Source of the DNA: Solanum dulcamara
Lineage: Eukaryota > Streptophyta > Magnoliopsida > Solanales > Solanaceae
Reading direction: 5' to 3'
DNA: 64,000 bases
NCBI RefSeq assembly: GCF_947179165.1
Contig: NC_077240.1
Location: 49,350,501-49,414,500, forward strand
The notes under the pieces are model-generated. The model made no database searches and was not told the origin of the DNA. It was given only the letters and a program-made list of their open reading frames with translations. Position numbers and translations under genes: made by a program. Positions 33,111 to 44,341 of the stretch are shown piece after piece (the stretch's first letter is position 1; each line of letters opens with the position of its first letter).

Positions 33111-33660
33111 GGAAATACATCGAGAAACTCATTTACAATAGGGACCGATACTAGGATAGGGGCCTCGGAATTCTCATCCCTAACCCTTACAAGATCGTAA
33201 ATACAGCCCTTGAAAATCACTTTCCAAGCTTTAACGCACTAGATAAATTGACCTTTAAACACGGAGTTACTAACCTTCCATTTTAGGACCAGCTCATTTG
33301 GGAATTGAAACTTAGCTACTCGGGTCCTATAATTAATAGAAGCATTACAAGCATATAGCCAATTCATACCTAGGATAACATTAAATTGGTTATCTTAAGC
33401 TCAACTAGATCACATAGGGTAACTTTTTGGAAGACCATAAACGGATAACTTCTGTAGAATCTTTTAGCCACAACTGACTCTCCTACGGGAGTATAAATGG
33501 AGAAAGGCTCAAACAATGTCTTGGGACTAACATCAAATGTCATGTCTATATAAGGGGAAATAAAAGATAATTTTGTACCCGGATCAAGCAAAGCATAAAC
33601 ATCATAGTGAAAAACCCGTAACATATCGGTAATAATATCAGGCATCTCTTCTACCTCTTG
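33111..33660 (-). pseudogene. E1 protease remnant and linker
   Basis: The protease reads VYALLDPGTKLSFISPYIDMTFDV with DPG intact, then LFEPFSIYTPVGESVVAKRFYRSYP and a premature end near 33370, where the D-I-I-L-G-M-D region should follow. The linker down to 33111 is non-open. Confidence 0.85.
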
Positions 33661-33912
33661 CCTACCATTAAGAGCATAAAACCTATTATTGTGTTGACCA
33701 CCCTTTGGTTGTACTTATGAACCTAGATTAATTTGGTCTTGAAGACGAGCATATTTGACCTTGCATTCCTTGGCATGATAACCCAGCTTACCACACCGGT
33801 AGCACACATTCAACTCGGCTAGGCATTCATTCTTGTGGTTCCTATCACACTTCTTGCATGCGGGAGTAACTTGGAAAATAGGAGCACCTCTTTGAGGATT
33901 AGGGTTGGACAC
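33661..33912 (-). pseudogene. E1 gag zinc knuckle region
   Basis: An open segment with CKKCDRNHKNEC and CYRCGKLGYHAKEC, a pair of Cys/His knuckles for RNA packaging. The second has Tyr where the CX2CX4HX4C His should be. In E2 the same motif is intact (CYRCGKPGHHAKEC). Confidence 0.88.
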
Positions 33913-34783
33913 CCTATCTTAGTTAAATCTTAGAGTGGTGGAATTAGAATATCCATGGTCGGAGTACTTTTGGCCAAAATGTGGACGTCCACCACTTTTA
34001 GACTTAGCATAAGAGAATTCACCATCATCGATCCTTGGCCTCTTGGACTCCCTATTCTTCAGCTTTAGCTTCTCACTCTTTATTTGCTCCGCATAGGTCA
34101 TTAGTATAGATATATCCATCTTCCTAATCAATATATCCATTTTGCACTCCGCTGCAACCATATCGACACACCCGATATGAACTTGCTCAAGCGAGCTCTT
34201 GAGTTGGAAACCATGAATGGAGCATATTTTGACAATTGAGCAAACTTGAGGGCATACTCCCTCACACTCATACCACCTTGATTAAGGTTCATGAACTCTT
34301 GCACTTTGTCCTCCCTCAACTCTAATGGGAAAATGTGATCAAGAAACATACCCTTGAACTCATCCCAAGTCAGGGCTCCGCCTCTCTAGGCCTCTCATTT
34401 TTCCATTGATCAAACCAAATTTGAGCAACACCCATCAATTGGTACGTATCCAACTCCTCCCTCTCAACCAGTCTAATCCCCATGAGCTCAACAATCTTAT
34501 GGATACCATCAATAAACTCTTGTGGATCCTCTTCAACTTTAGAACCCCAAAACTCCAGAGGATTAATCCTTATGAAATCGTGAACTCTTTTCCCCTCCAT
34601 ACTCACATTTGGGTTCATGGGAGTCACCACCTCACAGTTTACTTGAGCCATAATGGTTTGCGCAAGTACTTGAAAGGCCACTCAAAACTTGGCATCGGAA
34701 ACTTGATTATTCATAGGATCATTCAGAGCTTGTTTCTCTTCTTCAACCACGTTACTTCTACAGGGGTATCTTCGTGTAGGCAT
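33913..34783 (-). pseudogene. E1 gag remnant
   Basis: The start ATG (34783-34781, MPTRRYPCRSNVVEEE) is followed by an in-frame TGA at 34684-34682. Then come FQVLAQTIMAQ, RVHDFIRINPLEFWGSKVEEDPQEFIDGIHKIVELMG, WFDQWK, FPLELREDKVQEFMNLNQGGMSVREYALKFAQLSKYAPFMV, and a spacer. This is the retrotransposon gag (capsid) domain. Two frameshifts near 34360 and 34140 split it. Confidence 0.88.
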
Positions 34784-34980
34784 ATTCTGAGAATTGCAAA
34801 GAATGAGGTTAGAGAGAAAAAACTTAACCACTTTATTGCACGACATAGATCATGAAAGAAGTGAGACTTTTCCTATGATATTTCATAGCCTCCTATTCAT
34901 GGAAGTGGCGCTCTTTACACCAATGAATAAGACTCTACTTAACATGGCATGTTAGATTCCCTAAGACTCTTGTAAACCTT
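34784..34980 (-). other. E1 leader between primer site and gag
   Basis: About 200 bp of non-coding leader; very similar to 44128-44325 of E2. It includes a TTTCATAGCCTCC-like block. Nothing else is seen. Confidence 0.7.
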
Positions 34981-34992
34981 GCTTTGATACCA
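34981..34992 (-). other. E1 primer binding site
   Basis: The minus strand reads TGGTATCAAAGC, one mismatch from the initiator Met tRNA complement, a few bases inside the LTR end. Confidence 0.82.
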
Positions 34993-34996
34993 TGTT

Positions 34997-37202
34997 TTTC
35001 ACGACCCAAACTAGGGCCAAGCCGCAATACGGAGATTGGAATGCGAGGGACCCCAACCATAAGATACTTAGCATACATCGCATATATAAGGTAATGAATA
35101 TGATAAATATAAGCGGAAGTAATCAACACAAGGGAAAGGGACTAAGAGAAATCAACTCAACATATGTCCTAACCGGACTACGACATAAGTCGTCTAAGGA
35201 TGCCTCTAGTCTAATCTTTGATGAGGTCTTAGGACAAGATCCTAGCTCACCCTAACAATAGAAGAAAGTCAAAACAATAGCAACATGAATAAAATTCATG
35301 TCCTCAATAGAATGAGGACTCAAAAACTCCTTGAGAATCGAGGGCAGTCACTACCCACGAATAGGATAGTCATGAGTGTCATTCGTCCCTACATTATGGG
35401 ATAATGTAGGCAAAATATGTGTTAGTACTTTTGAATGTACTAAGTATATGAGGTATGCATGAAAAAGTAAAAGAACTTAATCAATATGCCATACAATGCA
35501 TGATCAATCATAATGAATATTAGTAAAGCTTAAAAGCATTTTAAAACATATGAAACTCATGGTCAAAGCATATCATAGAACTTTATCATAAACTCATATG
35601 TTGACAACTCATAACTTAACTTCAACTTGTGTGGGATAAGACCGTTAACCGACATTTAAGACCATGCGAGCTATTACATGGAATTCGATGACTCCTACAT
35701 TGAGACTACCTTTCCAAGGTATAATCCATAAGTAACTCATCTCAACCATACTGTGTTATATGTGGATTTACTAGCTAGGCCATGAAGGCAACCTATGCAG
35801 GGCAACGTAGTTTGGAACTTTAGGTTGCTACTAGGATTCCCTTAGGTAACTATCTGTATTATTGGACCTAACCCCAACTAGAAGTCCTCTTGGTGCTTAG
35901 TCAATATCCCAACAAAATCTCATAAAAATATGATCTTAATATAATAGGGAAAGATAATAACTGCCTATCAAACCATCTTTGAAAACTTATTAGCCATAGA
36001 TCATCTAACTTAGTGATTTATTGGAATCCATAACTTCGGTGAGAATTGTCCTTATCACCATCTTTAATCATACTTGATCTTAACTTTGATCATCTTCATA
36101 TCTTCAACTTTAAAATCATAAAACTCAACTTTAGCTCATAGAAACTTTCATTGAAAATCATTCCAACTCATAATTAACTCATAAAATCATCTTTAACTCA
36201 TAATCATAGCTTGAAAATAACTTTATGCATGGACATTCATAATTCAACTTAAAATAATGCAATTTATATGAGAACATGCATATAATGATCACTGATAACA
36301 TCTAAAAATTGAATTAAATCATCCCAACGCAAGTCATCAAAACTAGGGTTCATAATCAATAGAAAATTGAATGAAAACTTAAGGAAATATTTGGGACTTC
36401 ATGGTGAAAGAGTCTATGCATATACCTTGCTAGAAGTCACTAAGAATTAAAAAAAGAACCTTGAATTTTAACTCTGGAAACCCTAGCTTTAATTTGAAGA
36501 GAAACCTTGAGAGACTTTGAGAGTTCTTGCCTTGGAAAATATTGAGAGAATGAATTGAATAGGAGGGGAATTTGAAGAATTTAATATTTATAGACTTTTA
36601 ACTTGGTCATAAAAGTGTCTAAGTTTATTGAACAAAACTTTGGAAAAGACACAATTGCCCTTCATTAAACTTCGAATTTTGACCCTACGGATCCCCTTCT
36701 ACGGGTCATCGAAGTAATGACAAGTCATCTAAATGACTCATCCTGCAGGTTTGAGAAAAGTACCAAAAATTTAGTCTCTAAACTTTTGGAATGACCCATG
36801 TTTACGACCCGTCAACTTGGGAATGAGTCGTTCTTCGGGCTCGTCCTGCAGGTCCCAAAAACTTGCAAATTCTATGGTCTCTAAAGTTTTGTGACAGGTG
36901 TTTCTTATGACCTGTAAAGACTTCTAGGACCCATCCTAGCATGTCATAATCTTGGTCTTGGGGAAACTTAGAACAAGGCCTCTGAACTTCGGCTTATGAG
37001 GGGTTTTTATTACCTGTCAATAGGACGAAGACTCATCCTATTGAATCATAGAACCTCTTTTGATGGAAATATCTCATTTTTTTGAGGGGTCACTATATGA
37101 CTCAGCTTTACGAGCCGTAGAGTGGCTCGTTCACATGGGTCAGTTCAAGCTTTTTTAGAATTTTCTCCTTGCTTCCAACTTTCTGATTTACGGAGTCTTA
37201 CA
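34997..37202 (-). repeat. Shared middle LTR of E1/E2 (2.2 kb)
   Basis: On the minus strand it starts TGTAAGACTCCG at 37202 and ends with GGGTCGTGAAA near 34997 (TGACA in related copies). A polypurine tract abuts its start and a primer site follows its end. A cluster of CGGGTCGT-like motifs occupies 36680-37140, next to the AGACACAATTGCCC anchor near 36650. No gene is seen. Confidence 0.88.
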
Positions 37203-37220
37203 ATATCTCCCCTTTGGAAA
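37203..37220 (-). other. E2 polypurine tract
   Basis: The minus strand reads CCAAAGGGGAGATAT immediately before the LTR start. Confidence 0.8.
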
Positions 37221-37484
37221 TATTCATCTTCAAATGAGACTAACTTATCATAGGAAGGACATGGAAAGAGGACTAGCAACTCAACATAAATATGATTACA
37301 TCTTAAAATGCATGGAACTTGAAAACTTCAACTTAACATAAAATCATGACTTTAAATTTAACTTTCTCATGAACATGCATGCATACGAAGGACATAGGAG
37401 AAAATGAGTACGTAAGAGTTCAATTATCTTAAATAAGAACAACTTAATATTTTATGCTTAAGTAGAGGGAAAGAGGTATGAAAA

Positions 37485-37740
37485 TCATTTTATCATATCC
37501 GCCTCTGCCTCCCAAGTAGCACTTTCTACTTGTTGATTCCTCCATAACACTTTGACGGACACAACTTCTTTATTCCTAAACTTCTTAACTTGCCGGTCTA
37601 AGATTTCTACTAGAACTTCTTCATAAGTAAACATCTTCTCAACACTTACATCTTTTAATGGCACAATGGAGTTTGGATCACCCACGAACTTCCTCAACAT
37701 AGACACGTGAAACACCGGGTGAACCATAGCTAACTTAAGT
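37485..37740 (-). pseudogene. E2 integrase chromodomain-like C-terminal tail
   Basis: The open frame holds VHPVFHVSMLRKFVGDP, FTYEEVLVEILDRQVKKF, then VSVKVLWRNQQVESATWEAEADM. The VLWRN...TWEAE block is the hallmark of the chromovirus integrase C-terminus, thought to guide integration to heterochromatin. It aligns with 14076-14330 in C and 24715-24930 in A. Confidence 0.88.
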
Positions 37741-38767
37741 GGAAAATATCACTCATAAGCCACCTTGCCAACACGTCTCAATATCTTATAAGGTCTAACG
37801 TATCTAGGACTCAATTTCCCTTACTTGCCAAAACAAACTACACCCTTTATGGGTGAAACCTTCAAATAGAACCAATCATCCATCTCAAATTCAGGCTCTC
37901 TTTTGCTAACATCAAAATAGAACTTTTGACAACTTTGAGCCATCTTCAACCTCTCTCTTATTAGTCTACCTTTTCCATAACATCTATCTCCAAATCTGGA
38001 CCAATCAAGGTCATCTCACCTACTTCAAACCATCCCACTGGGGATCTATATGTCCTCCCATACAATGCTCCAAAAGGAGCCATTTAGATGCTAGAGTGAT
38101 AACTATTATTACAGGCAAACTCAATCAATGGCAAGTATTTATCCCAACTTCCTTTAAAATCAATAACACACGCCCTTAACATATCCTTTAAAGTTTGGAT
38201 CATTTTTTAGCTTGACCATCAGTTTGAGATGGAAAGCGGTACTTAACTTAAACTTTGTGTTGAGACACTTTTGAAACAACCTCCAAAAGTGTGAAGTAAA
38301 TTATGTACCTCGTTTTGATATGATAGGCAAGGGCACACATTGAAGTCTTATCAACTCATGAACATACAACTTAGCATAATCTTCGGCACCATAAGAAGTT
38401 TTAACCGATAGAAATGAGCAAACTTAGTCATCCGATCTATAATAGCCCAAATAGAATCATGTTGCTTCTTAGTACGAGGAAAACATGTTACAAAATTCAT
38501 ATTCACATTTGGACACGTAGCTAAAAATGTTGCTATGACCTTCTTCATGTCATTCCACCAATAGATTTCTCTCAAGTCACGATACATCTTGGTGTAACCC
38601 GGATAAATCATATATTGTGAACTATGGGCCTTATTCAAAATCAATTCTCTCAACCCATAAACATTAGGTACACACAAACAACCTTGGTAACGTAACACAC
38701 CATCTCCCCCTTGAGAGAAAACCTCAATGGCTTTCTCAGCAACCAACTTCTTTAACTCAACAAACAT
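37741..38767 (-). pseudogene. E2 integrase core and zinc-binding N-terminus remnant
   Basis: Open at 38351-38767: KAHSSQYMIYPGYTKMYRDLREIYWWNDMKKVI, CPNVN (second His of the HHCC motif is Tyr, last Cys lost), a ~20-codon deletion, then FPRTKKQHDSIWAIIDRMTKFAHF. Below 38351, YAKLYVHELIRLQ and PIIS are readable, with Lys after the Ser instead of the catalytic Asp. The Glu region and GPY-type domain (37800-38280) are frame-broken. Confidence 0.85.
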
Positions 38768-39490
38768 TGGATCTTGGTCTTACTTCTCCTTAACATCACC
38801 TCCAATAGACAATTCCAAACCATTATGGAAAAGAACATCTCAATCGTTACAATCAACTGAACGCACACCTAAACGTGCTAATCTATGAACATCCTTAACC
38901 AATTCTTTCTTATCTTCTTCAACTTGTGCCACACTACTCATGGACAACTTACTTAATACATCAACAACCATATTAGCTTTGTCCAGATGATACAACTACT
39001 CATATTATAATCTTTCAACAATTCACACCATCTCCTTTGTCGAAGATTTAAATTTTTTGCTTAAACACATATTGTAAACTCCTGTGGTCGGTGAACATAT
39101 CCACATGGACACCATAAAGACAGTGACTCCAAATCTTCTAAGCAAACACAATTGCCTCTAGTTCAATATCATGGGTTAGATAATACCATTTATGCACCTT
39201 AATTTGCCTAGAAGCATATGATATTACCTTACCATGTTATATTAATACACAACTAAGAATAACCCTTGAAGAACCACAATATACTAAAAAATCATCGGAC
39301 CCTTCGAGCAAGGTCAAGATAGGAGAGCAGTAGTGAGATGATCTTTCAACCCTTGAAAACTCTTTCCACATACTTCCGACCATTGAAACTTTACCTTATT
39401 TTGAGTCAACTTGGTCAAAGGTGACGAGATCGATGAAAACCCTTTCACAAATCTCCTATAGTACCCGGTTAGGCTCAAGAAACTCCTAAT
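38768..39490 (-). pseudogene. E2 RNase H remnant
   Basis: No long frame remains. The sequence runs parallel to E1 31640-32420 (for example the KSLQYVF-coding block near 39075 and the [18 protein letters not shown] block near 38960). It is more decayed than E1, with small indels. Confidence 0.8.
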
Positions 39491-40097
39491 ATCCTAGATA
39501 GATAATGATTTAGGCCAATTCTTAACCATCTCGGTTTTGTTAGGATCAACCATAATTCCTTCACTGGACACAATGTGACCAAGGAAAGCCACCTCCCTTA
39601 ACCAAATCTCACATTTGTTGAGCTTTGCAAATAGTTGTTCGCCACTTAGAGTTTGCAACACAAACCTCAAGTGATTTGCGTGTTCTTCTTCACTCCGAGA
39701 GTAAACCAAAATGTCATCAATGAATACAATAACAAACATGTCTAAATATTACTTGAACACCCTATTATTAAGTCCATGAAAGCCACGAGAGCATTGGTCA
39801 AACCGAATGACATAAGTAGAAACTCATAATGACCATACCATGTCCGAAATGCCATTTTGGGAATTTTACACTCCCTCACTCTCAATTGGTGATAAATGGA
39901 AAAAAGATCTATTTTGTAAAAGTAACTTGCCCCTTGCAATTGACCAAACAAGTCATCTATCCTCCGAATTGGATACTTATTCTTAATGGTTACCTTGTTT
40001 GATTGTTGGTAACCAATGCACATACGTAGTGAACCATCTTTTTTTCTAACAAACAATACAGGAGCACTCCATGGGGATATACTTGGTCTAATGTAAC
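39491..40097 (-). pseudogene. E2 reverse transcriptase remnant, 3' part, cut by J
   Basis: Two frames: [45 protein letters not shown]...MSFGLTNAL (39742-40056), in which the MCIDY Asp is Gly, and [25 protein letters not shown] (39494-39739) with FIDD intact. A frameshift near 39740 separates them. The coding sequence continues beyond J at 42186. Confidence 0.88.
40093..40097. repeat. Target-site duplication of solo LTR J, left copy (GTAAC)
   Basis: GTAAC precedes TGTAACATCCC. The right copy at 42181-42185 is GAAAC, one substitution away. Confidence 0.75.
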
Positions 40098-42180
40098 TGT
40101 AACATCCCTCAAAATGCTCACAAGTGCCTTAAGAATGCCTTGGGAATAGGCCGCTCAACTAATGCATTATCCTTAATCTTTTTGGAAAATATGAGTTTGG
40201 AATATCAATCAAGAAGTCAAAATCTATAGGATAATAGTCTCAGTGGATTTTTAGGACCCGTAGATCAAAAGTTAGATTTCTCAAGAAACTGCGCAAACCA
40301 GTAAGGTCCGCGACAAGTTCGCGTCGCGGACCAGGCTGTGTGTTTTTGGACGAATTTAGTTTTTAGTAAGGGCACTTTAGACTTATTCCTAAATTATTGG
40401 CTAATGAACCTAGACGTTTTTAGGACTTAATTCAAATCTATAAATTAACCCAAACCTCTAATTTTATTCATTCTTCTACAATTCACATACTCAAATATTT
40501 CTTTCTCTACAAAAGACTCTCAAGGACTCCATTGAAGACTTTAAGTATATTCACTTAAGCTCTCCATCAAAACTCTCAAGTTCTTCCAAATTATTTGGTA
40601 TTTTCACTTAAGGTATGTGGGTATTGATTCATGAATCCTCTCATCCATGAAGACCAATCAATTTTTCCTGGTTTTCTATAAAATTAAAGTTTGGTATTTT
40701 ATGGGTTTTATGATCTCTACTCCTATTGCATGAATTTTGATTCAAATTATGATTACGAGTCTAGTTTGATATAAATTAATGGTTATTGCATGCAATTGAA
40801 GAGTTGTTTAATGAATTCTCCTATTTTTGATTTTTAGGGTTCATGATGAAAATTATGAGTATTTTCAATTATACTTCCTAGTGATATTATCTATATGAAT
40901 TATGTATGGGCCGATATAAAATTTATAATCATGCATGTTTTCAAATCAATTACATGATTTTCAAATCAATTGATCATGCATTCATGTCTTACCTAAATTT
41001 CAAGTATAAGTTATGATCATGAATTTTCAAGTATGAATTATGATTATGTATTTCAATTATGATCATGGACTATAAGTATGTTCCGAAGGATGATTTTCAT
41101 GGAAGTTATGAAGTAAGGTGACTTAGGGCCCTATGTGGTGACCGAAGGCCAAATGATATGAATTATGCAAATATAATTGTAATGATGAAAGGAGAATTCT
41201 CATATTACAAGTATGTTATGAAAATGAGCTACTCTATGATTTAAAACCTATGATAATGACTATGATATATGAAACTATAATTTCTATGATATGTATGTAT
41301 TTCGTGGGATTTGACTTAGCACCGAATATAGGCTTGTGGTGGGGGCTCAAAATACGGGGTCCTTATATAAATTCTCTTGTCTCATAACTACGTGCCACTG
41401 TAGGATTGCCTTCATGGCCTAGCTAGTGGATCCACATATAGCATATGCATGACCCGCTTACCAGGGTACAGTCTACCTTGGCAAGTAGACTCTCTATTTC
41501 TTCATTGTAGGGAGAGACAATGGAATTCTATGTTATAGCTCGCATGGTCTTATTGTCGGTTATAGTTCCTATCCCACATATGTATGATCTCTTAGGTATG
41601 CTATGATTTTAAATTATGTATTTTTTTAATGCTTGGTCAATATGATTTTCTCATGTGTTTACTTACCTCATCTTACCATGTGGTTTGCTGGACCATTGCA
41701 TTCCATGATTTATGTTGCATGTCACACCCACATACTTAGTACATTCCAACATACTAATGCATACTTTTTGCCTATATTATCTCATAATGTAGGGACTGAC
41801 GTTGAAGATCACACTCATCTACGTGGCTAGTTAAGCTTTCCTATCCAGCGGTTGTGGTGAGTCCTCATTTATCGGGGACTAGTTATCGGGTTAGTTATTA
41901 TTTTCAAAGACTTTTTCTATGTTTCATATTGAGGGTGAACTAGGGACATGTCTTAGCCCCAGCCCATATTCATGAGTAGAGGCATCTAGTTGGACAAATG
42001 TTTTGAGTTTATGTTGTCATATGTTGTTCTTAAATTTCTATTCACGACTTAGACTCTCTTATGATGTTTCCATTTTTTCTCTTACCTTATGAATGCTTAT
42101 GATATGTACAAGAAGCTTGGTTGGAGTCCTTCGGGTTTCAATCTCCGTGTTACGACTAGGCCCTAGGTCGGGTCGTGATA
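40098..42180 (+). repeat. Solo LTR J inserted in E2 RT (2.08 kb)
   Basis: It starts TGTAACATCCCTC and ends GGTCGGGTCGTGATA (CA changed to TA), with no primer site, interior or second LTR. The E2 RT sequence is continuous across it. It belongs to the same broad LTR group as E and G: the CTTCATGGCCTAGCTAGTGG block near 41410 matches their interiors. A CG-rich inverted repeat (GGTCCGCGAC ... GTCGCGGACC) lies at 40305-40332. Confidence 0.88.
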
Positions 42181-42185
42181 GAAAC
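42181..42185. repeat. Target-site duplication of solo LTR J, right copy (GAAAC)
   Basis: It follows the LTR end; the RT reading resumes with CCCTTTTTTAACAAG, matching E1 at 33017 onward. Confidence 0.75.
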
Positions 42186-42853
42186 CCTTTTTTAACAAGT
42201 ATTTCAATTAATCCTTCAACTCCTTTAACTCTGCCGGAGCCATCTGGTAAAGAGGAATAAAAATAGATTAAGTATCTGAAAGAATATTTATACCAAAATC
42301 AATCTCCCTTTCGGGAGGAACACCAGGTAGATCATTGGAAAACATATTCAAAAACTCATTTACAATAGGGACCGGCTCTAGGATAGGAGCCTCGGAATTC
42401 TAATCCCTAACTTTTACAAGATGGTAAATACAACCCTTGGAAAATCATTTTCCAAGGTTTAAGGCACGAGATGATTTGAGCTTTAAATACGAAGTTACTA
42501 CCCAACCATTCTAGGATCAGCTCATTTGGAAATTGAAACTTAACTACTCGGGTTCTACAATCAATAGAAGCATAACATGCATATAGTAAATCCATACCTA
42601 GGATAATATCAAAATCGGTCATCTCAGGCTCAACTAGATCACATAGGGTAACTTTATGGAAGACTATAACCGGACAACTTCTATAGACTTTTTTAGCCAT
42701 AACCAACTCTCCTATGGGAGTATAAATAGAGAAAGGCTCTAACAATGTCTCGGGACTAACATCAAATCTCATGACCATAAAAGGGGAAACAAAAGACAAA
42801 TTTTCACCTGTCTCAAGCAAAGCATAAACATCATAGTGAAAGACCCGTAACAT
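42186..42853 (-). pseudogene. E2 RT N-terminal linker and protease remnant
   Basis: The protease is open at 42407-42853: VYALLETGENLSFVSPFMVMRFDV, LLEPFSIYTPIGELVMAKKVYRSCP, DFDIILGMDLLYACYASIDCRTRVVKFQFPNE. The catalytic Asp is Glu (ETG), so it would be inactive. It continues to the linker, which ends about 42186 next to J. Length and layout otherwise fit the family better than E1's copy. Confidence 0.87.
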
Positions 42854-43140
42854 ATAGGTAACAACATCGGGCGTCTCTTCTACCTATTGCCTACCATGAA
42901 GAGCATAAAACCTATTATTGTGTTGACAACCTTTGGTTTCACTTGAGCACCTTGAGCAATTTGACCTTGAGGAAGAGCATCTTTGACCTTGCATTCCTTG
43001 GCATGATGACCCGGCTTACCACACCGGTAGCACATATTCAACTTAGCTAAGCATTCTCCCTTGTGGTTACTACCATACTTTTTGCATGTGGAAGTAACTT
43101 GGCTAATAGGAGCACCGCCTTGAGGTTTAGGGTTGGGCAC
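42854..43140 (-). pseudogene. E2 gag zinc knuckle region
   Basis: An open frame with CKKYGSNHKGEC (one Cys changed to Tyr) and an intact CYRCGKPGHHAKEC (CX2CX4HX4C), then KDALPQGQIAQG. It packages element RNA in functional relatives. Confidence 0.88.
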
Positions 43141-44127
43141 CCTATCTTTGTCAAATCTTGGAGTAGTGGCATTAGAAGACCCTTGGCTAGAGTACTTTTG
43201 GCGAAAATAAGAACGTCCACTAGTTTTAGACTTAGCATAAGAGAATTTACCATCAAGACCATCTACACACTCCAGCTGCTTCCTTTTGAGCTAGTCAAGC
43301 AGGCGTTGAACACAGACTGAGACTCTCTACTGGTCAAGTTAGTCCGCCCCTCTCCTTTACTTGTGAGCTAGTCCTCGTATCGGTCCTTGTCCACCTGGAC
43401 TCCCTATTCTTTACCTTTAGCTTCTCACTCTCTATTTGCTCTGCATAGGTCATGAGTCTAGATATATCCATCTCCTGAATCAACATAGCTATTTTGCACT
43501 CCATCACAACCATATCCATACACTCGATACAAAATTGCTCATATGAGATCTTGAGTCGGAAACCATGAATGGAGCATATTTTGACAATTGAGAAAACTTA
43601 AGGGCATACTCCCCCACACTCATACCACCTTACTTAAGGTTGATGAACTCTTTCACTTTTTCCTTCCTCAACTCTAATGGGAAAAATCGAACAAGAAACA
43701 CCACCTTGAACTCATCCCAAGTCAAGGGCTCCGCTTCTCTATGCCTTTCACTTTTTCATTGATTAAACCAAATTTGAGCAACACCCCTCAATTGTTATAT
43801 AGCCAATTCTTCCCTCTCAATCGGGCTAATCCCCATGATCTCAACAATCTTATGGATTCCATTTTGTGGATCCTATTCAACTTTAGAAACCCAAAATGCT
43901 AAAAGATTCATCCTCATAAAATCGTGAACTCTTATCGCCATTGTACCCATATTTGGGTTCACAGGAGCCAACACCTCACAGCTAAATTAAGTTAAAACCA
44001 CTTGAGCAAGTACTTGAAAGGCTACTTGAAACTCGGCATTGGAAACTTGATCATTCATAGGATTATTCGAAGCTTGTTTCTCCTCTTCAACTATGTTTCT
44101 TCTAGCGGGGTATCTTCGTTGAGGAAT
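43141..44127 (-). pseudogene. E2 gag remnant
   Basis: It parallels E1 gag. The initiator codon position (44127-44125) reads ATT instead of ATG. Stops interrupt the capsid region, for example near 43990, but motifs such as RVHDFMRMN, WVSKVE, GMSVGEYALKFSQLSKYAPFMV and MDISRLMTYAEQIESEKLKVK are readable. A 124-bp insertion at 43256-43379 breaks the spacer before the knuckles. Confidence 0.86.
43256..43379. other. 124-bp insertion in E2 gag spacer, origin unknown
   Basis: It is absent from E1, where ACCATCA runs straight into TCGATCCTTGGCC. It contains GAGCTAGTC twice, about 77 bp apart. No coding, tRNA-like or LTR signature was recognised, and its length is not a multiple of three. Confidence 0.6.
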
Positions 44128-44325
44128 ATTCTGAATATTGCATAGAACAAGTGTTAGAGAGAAAAGACTTAACCACTCTACCGCACAACATAGATCATGA
44201 AAGAAGTGAGACTTTTCCTAAGATGTTTTGTAGCCTCTTATTCATGGATGTGGCGTGCTTCACACCAATGAATAAGACTCTACTTAACACGGCATGTTAG
44301 ACTCCCTAGGACTCTTTTAAACCTT
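44128..44325 (-). other. E2 leader
   Basis: Non-coding; closely matches the E1 leader at 34784-34980. Confidence 0.7.
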
Positions 44326-44337
44326 GCTCTAATACCA
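44326..44337 (-). other. E2 primer binding site
   Basis: The minus strand reads TGGTATTAGAGC, one mismatch from the initiator Met tRNA complement, four bases inside the LTR. Confidence 0.82.
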
Positions 44338-44341
44338 AATT

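Noticed and set aside
34406..34855. 149-residue plus-strand open frame
   Set aside because: It is the shadow of E1 gag on the minus strand, whose capsid motifs are clear.
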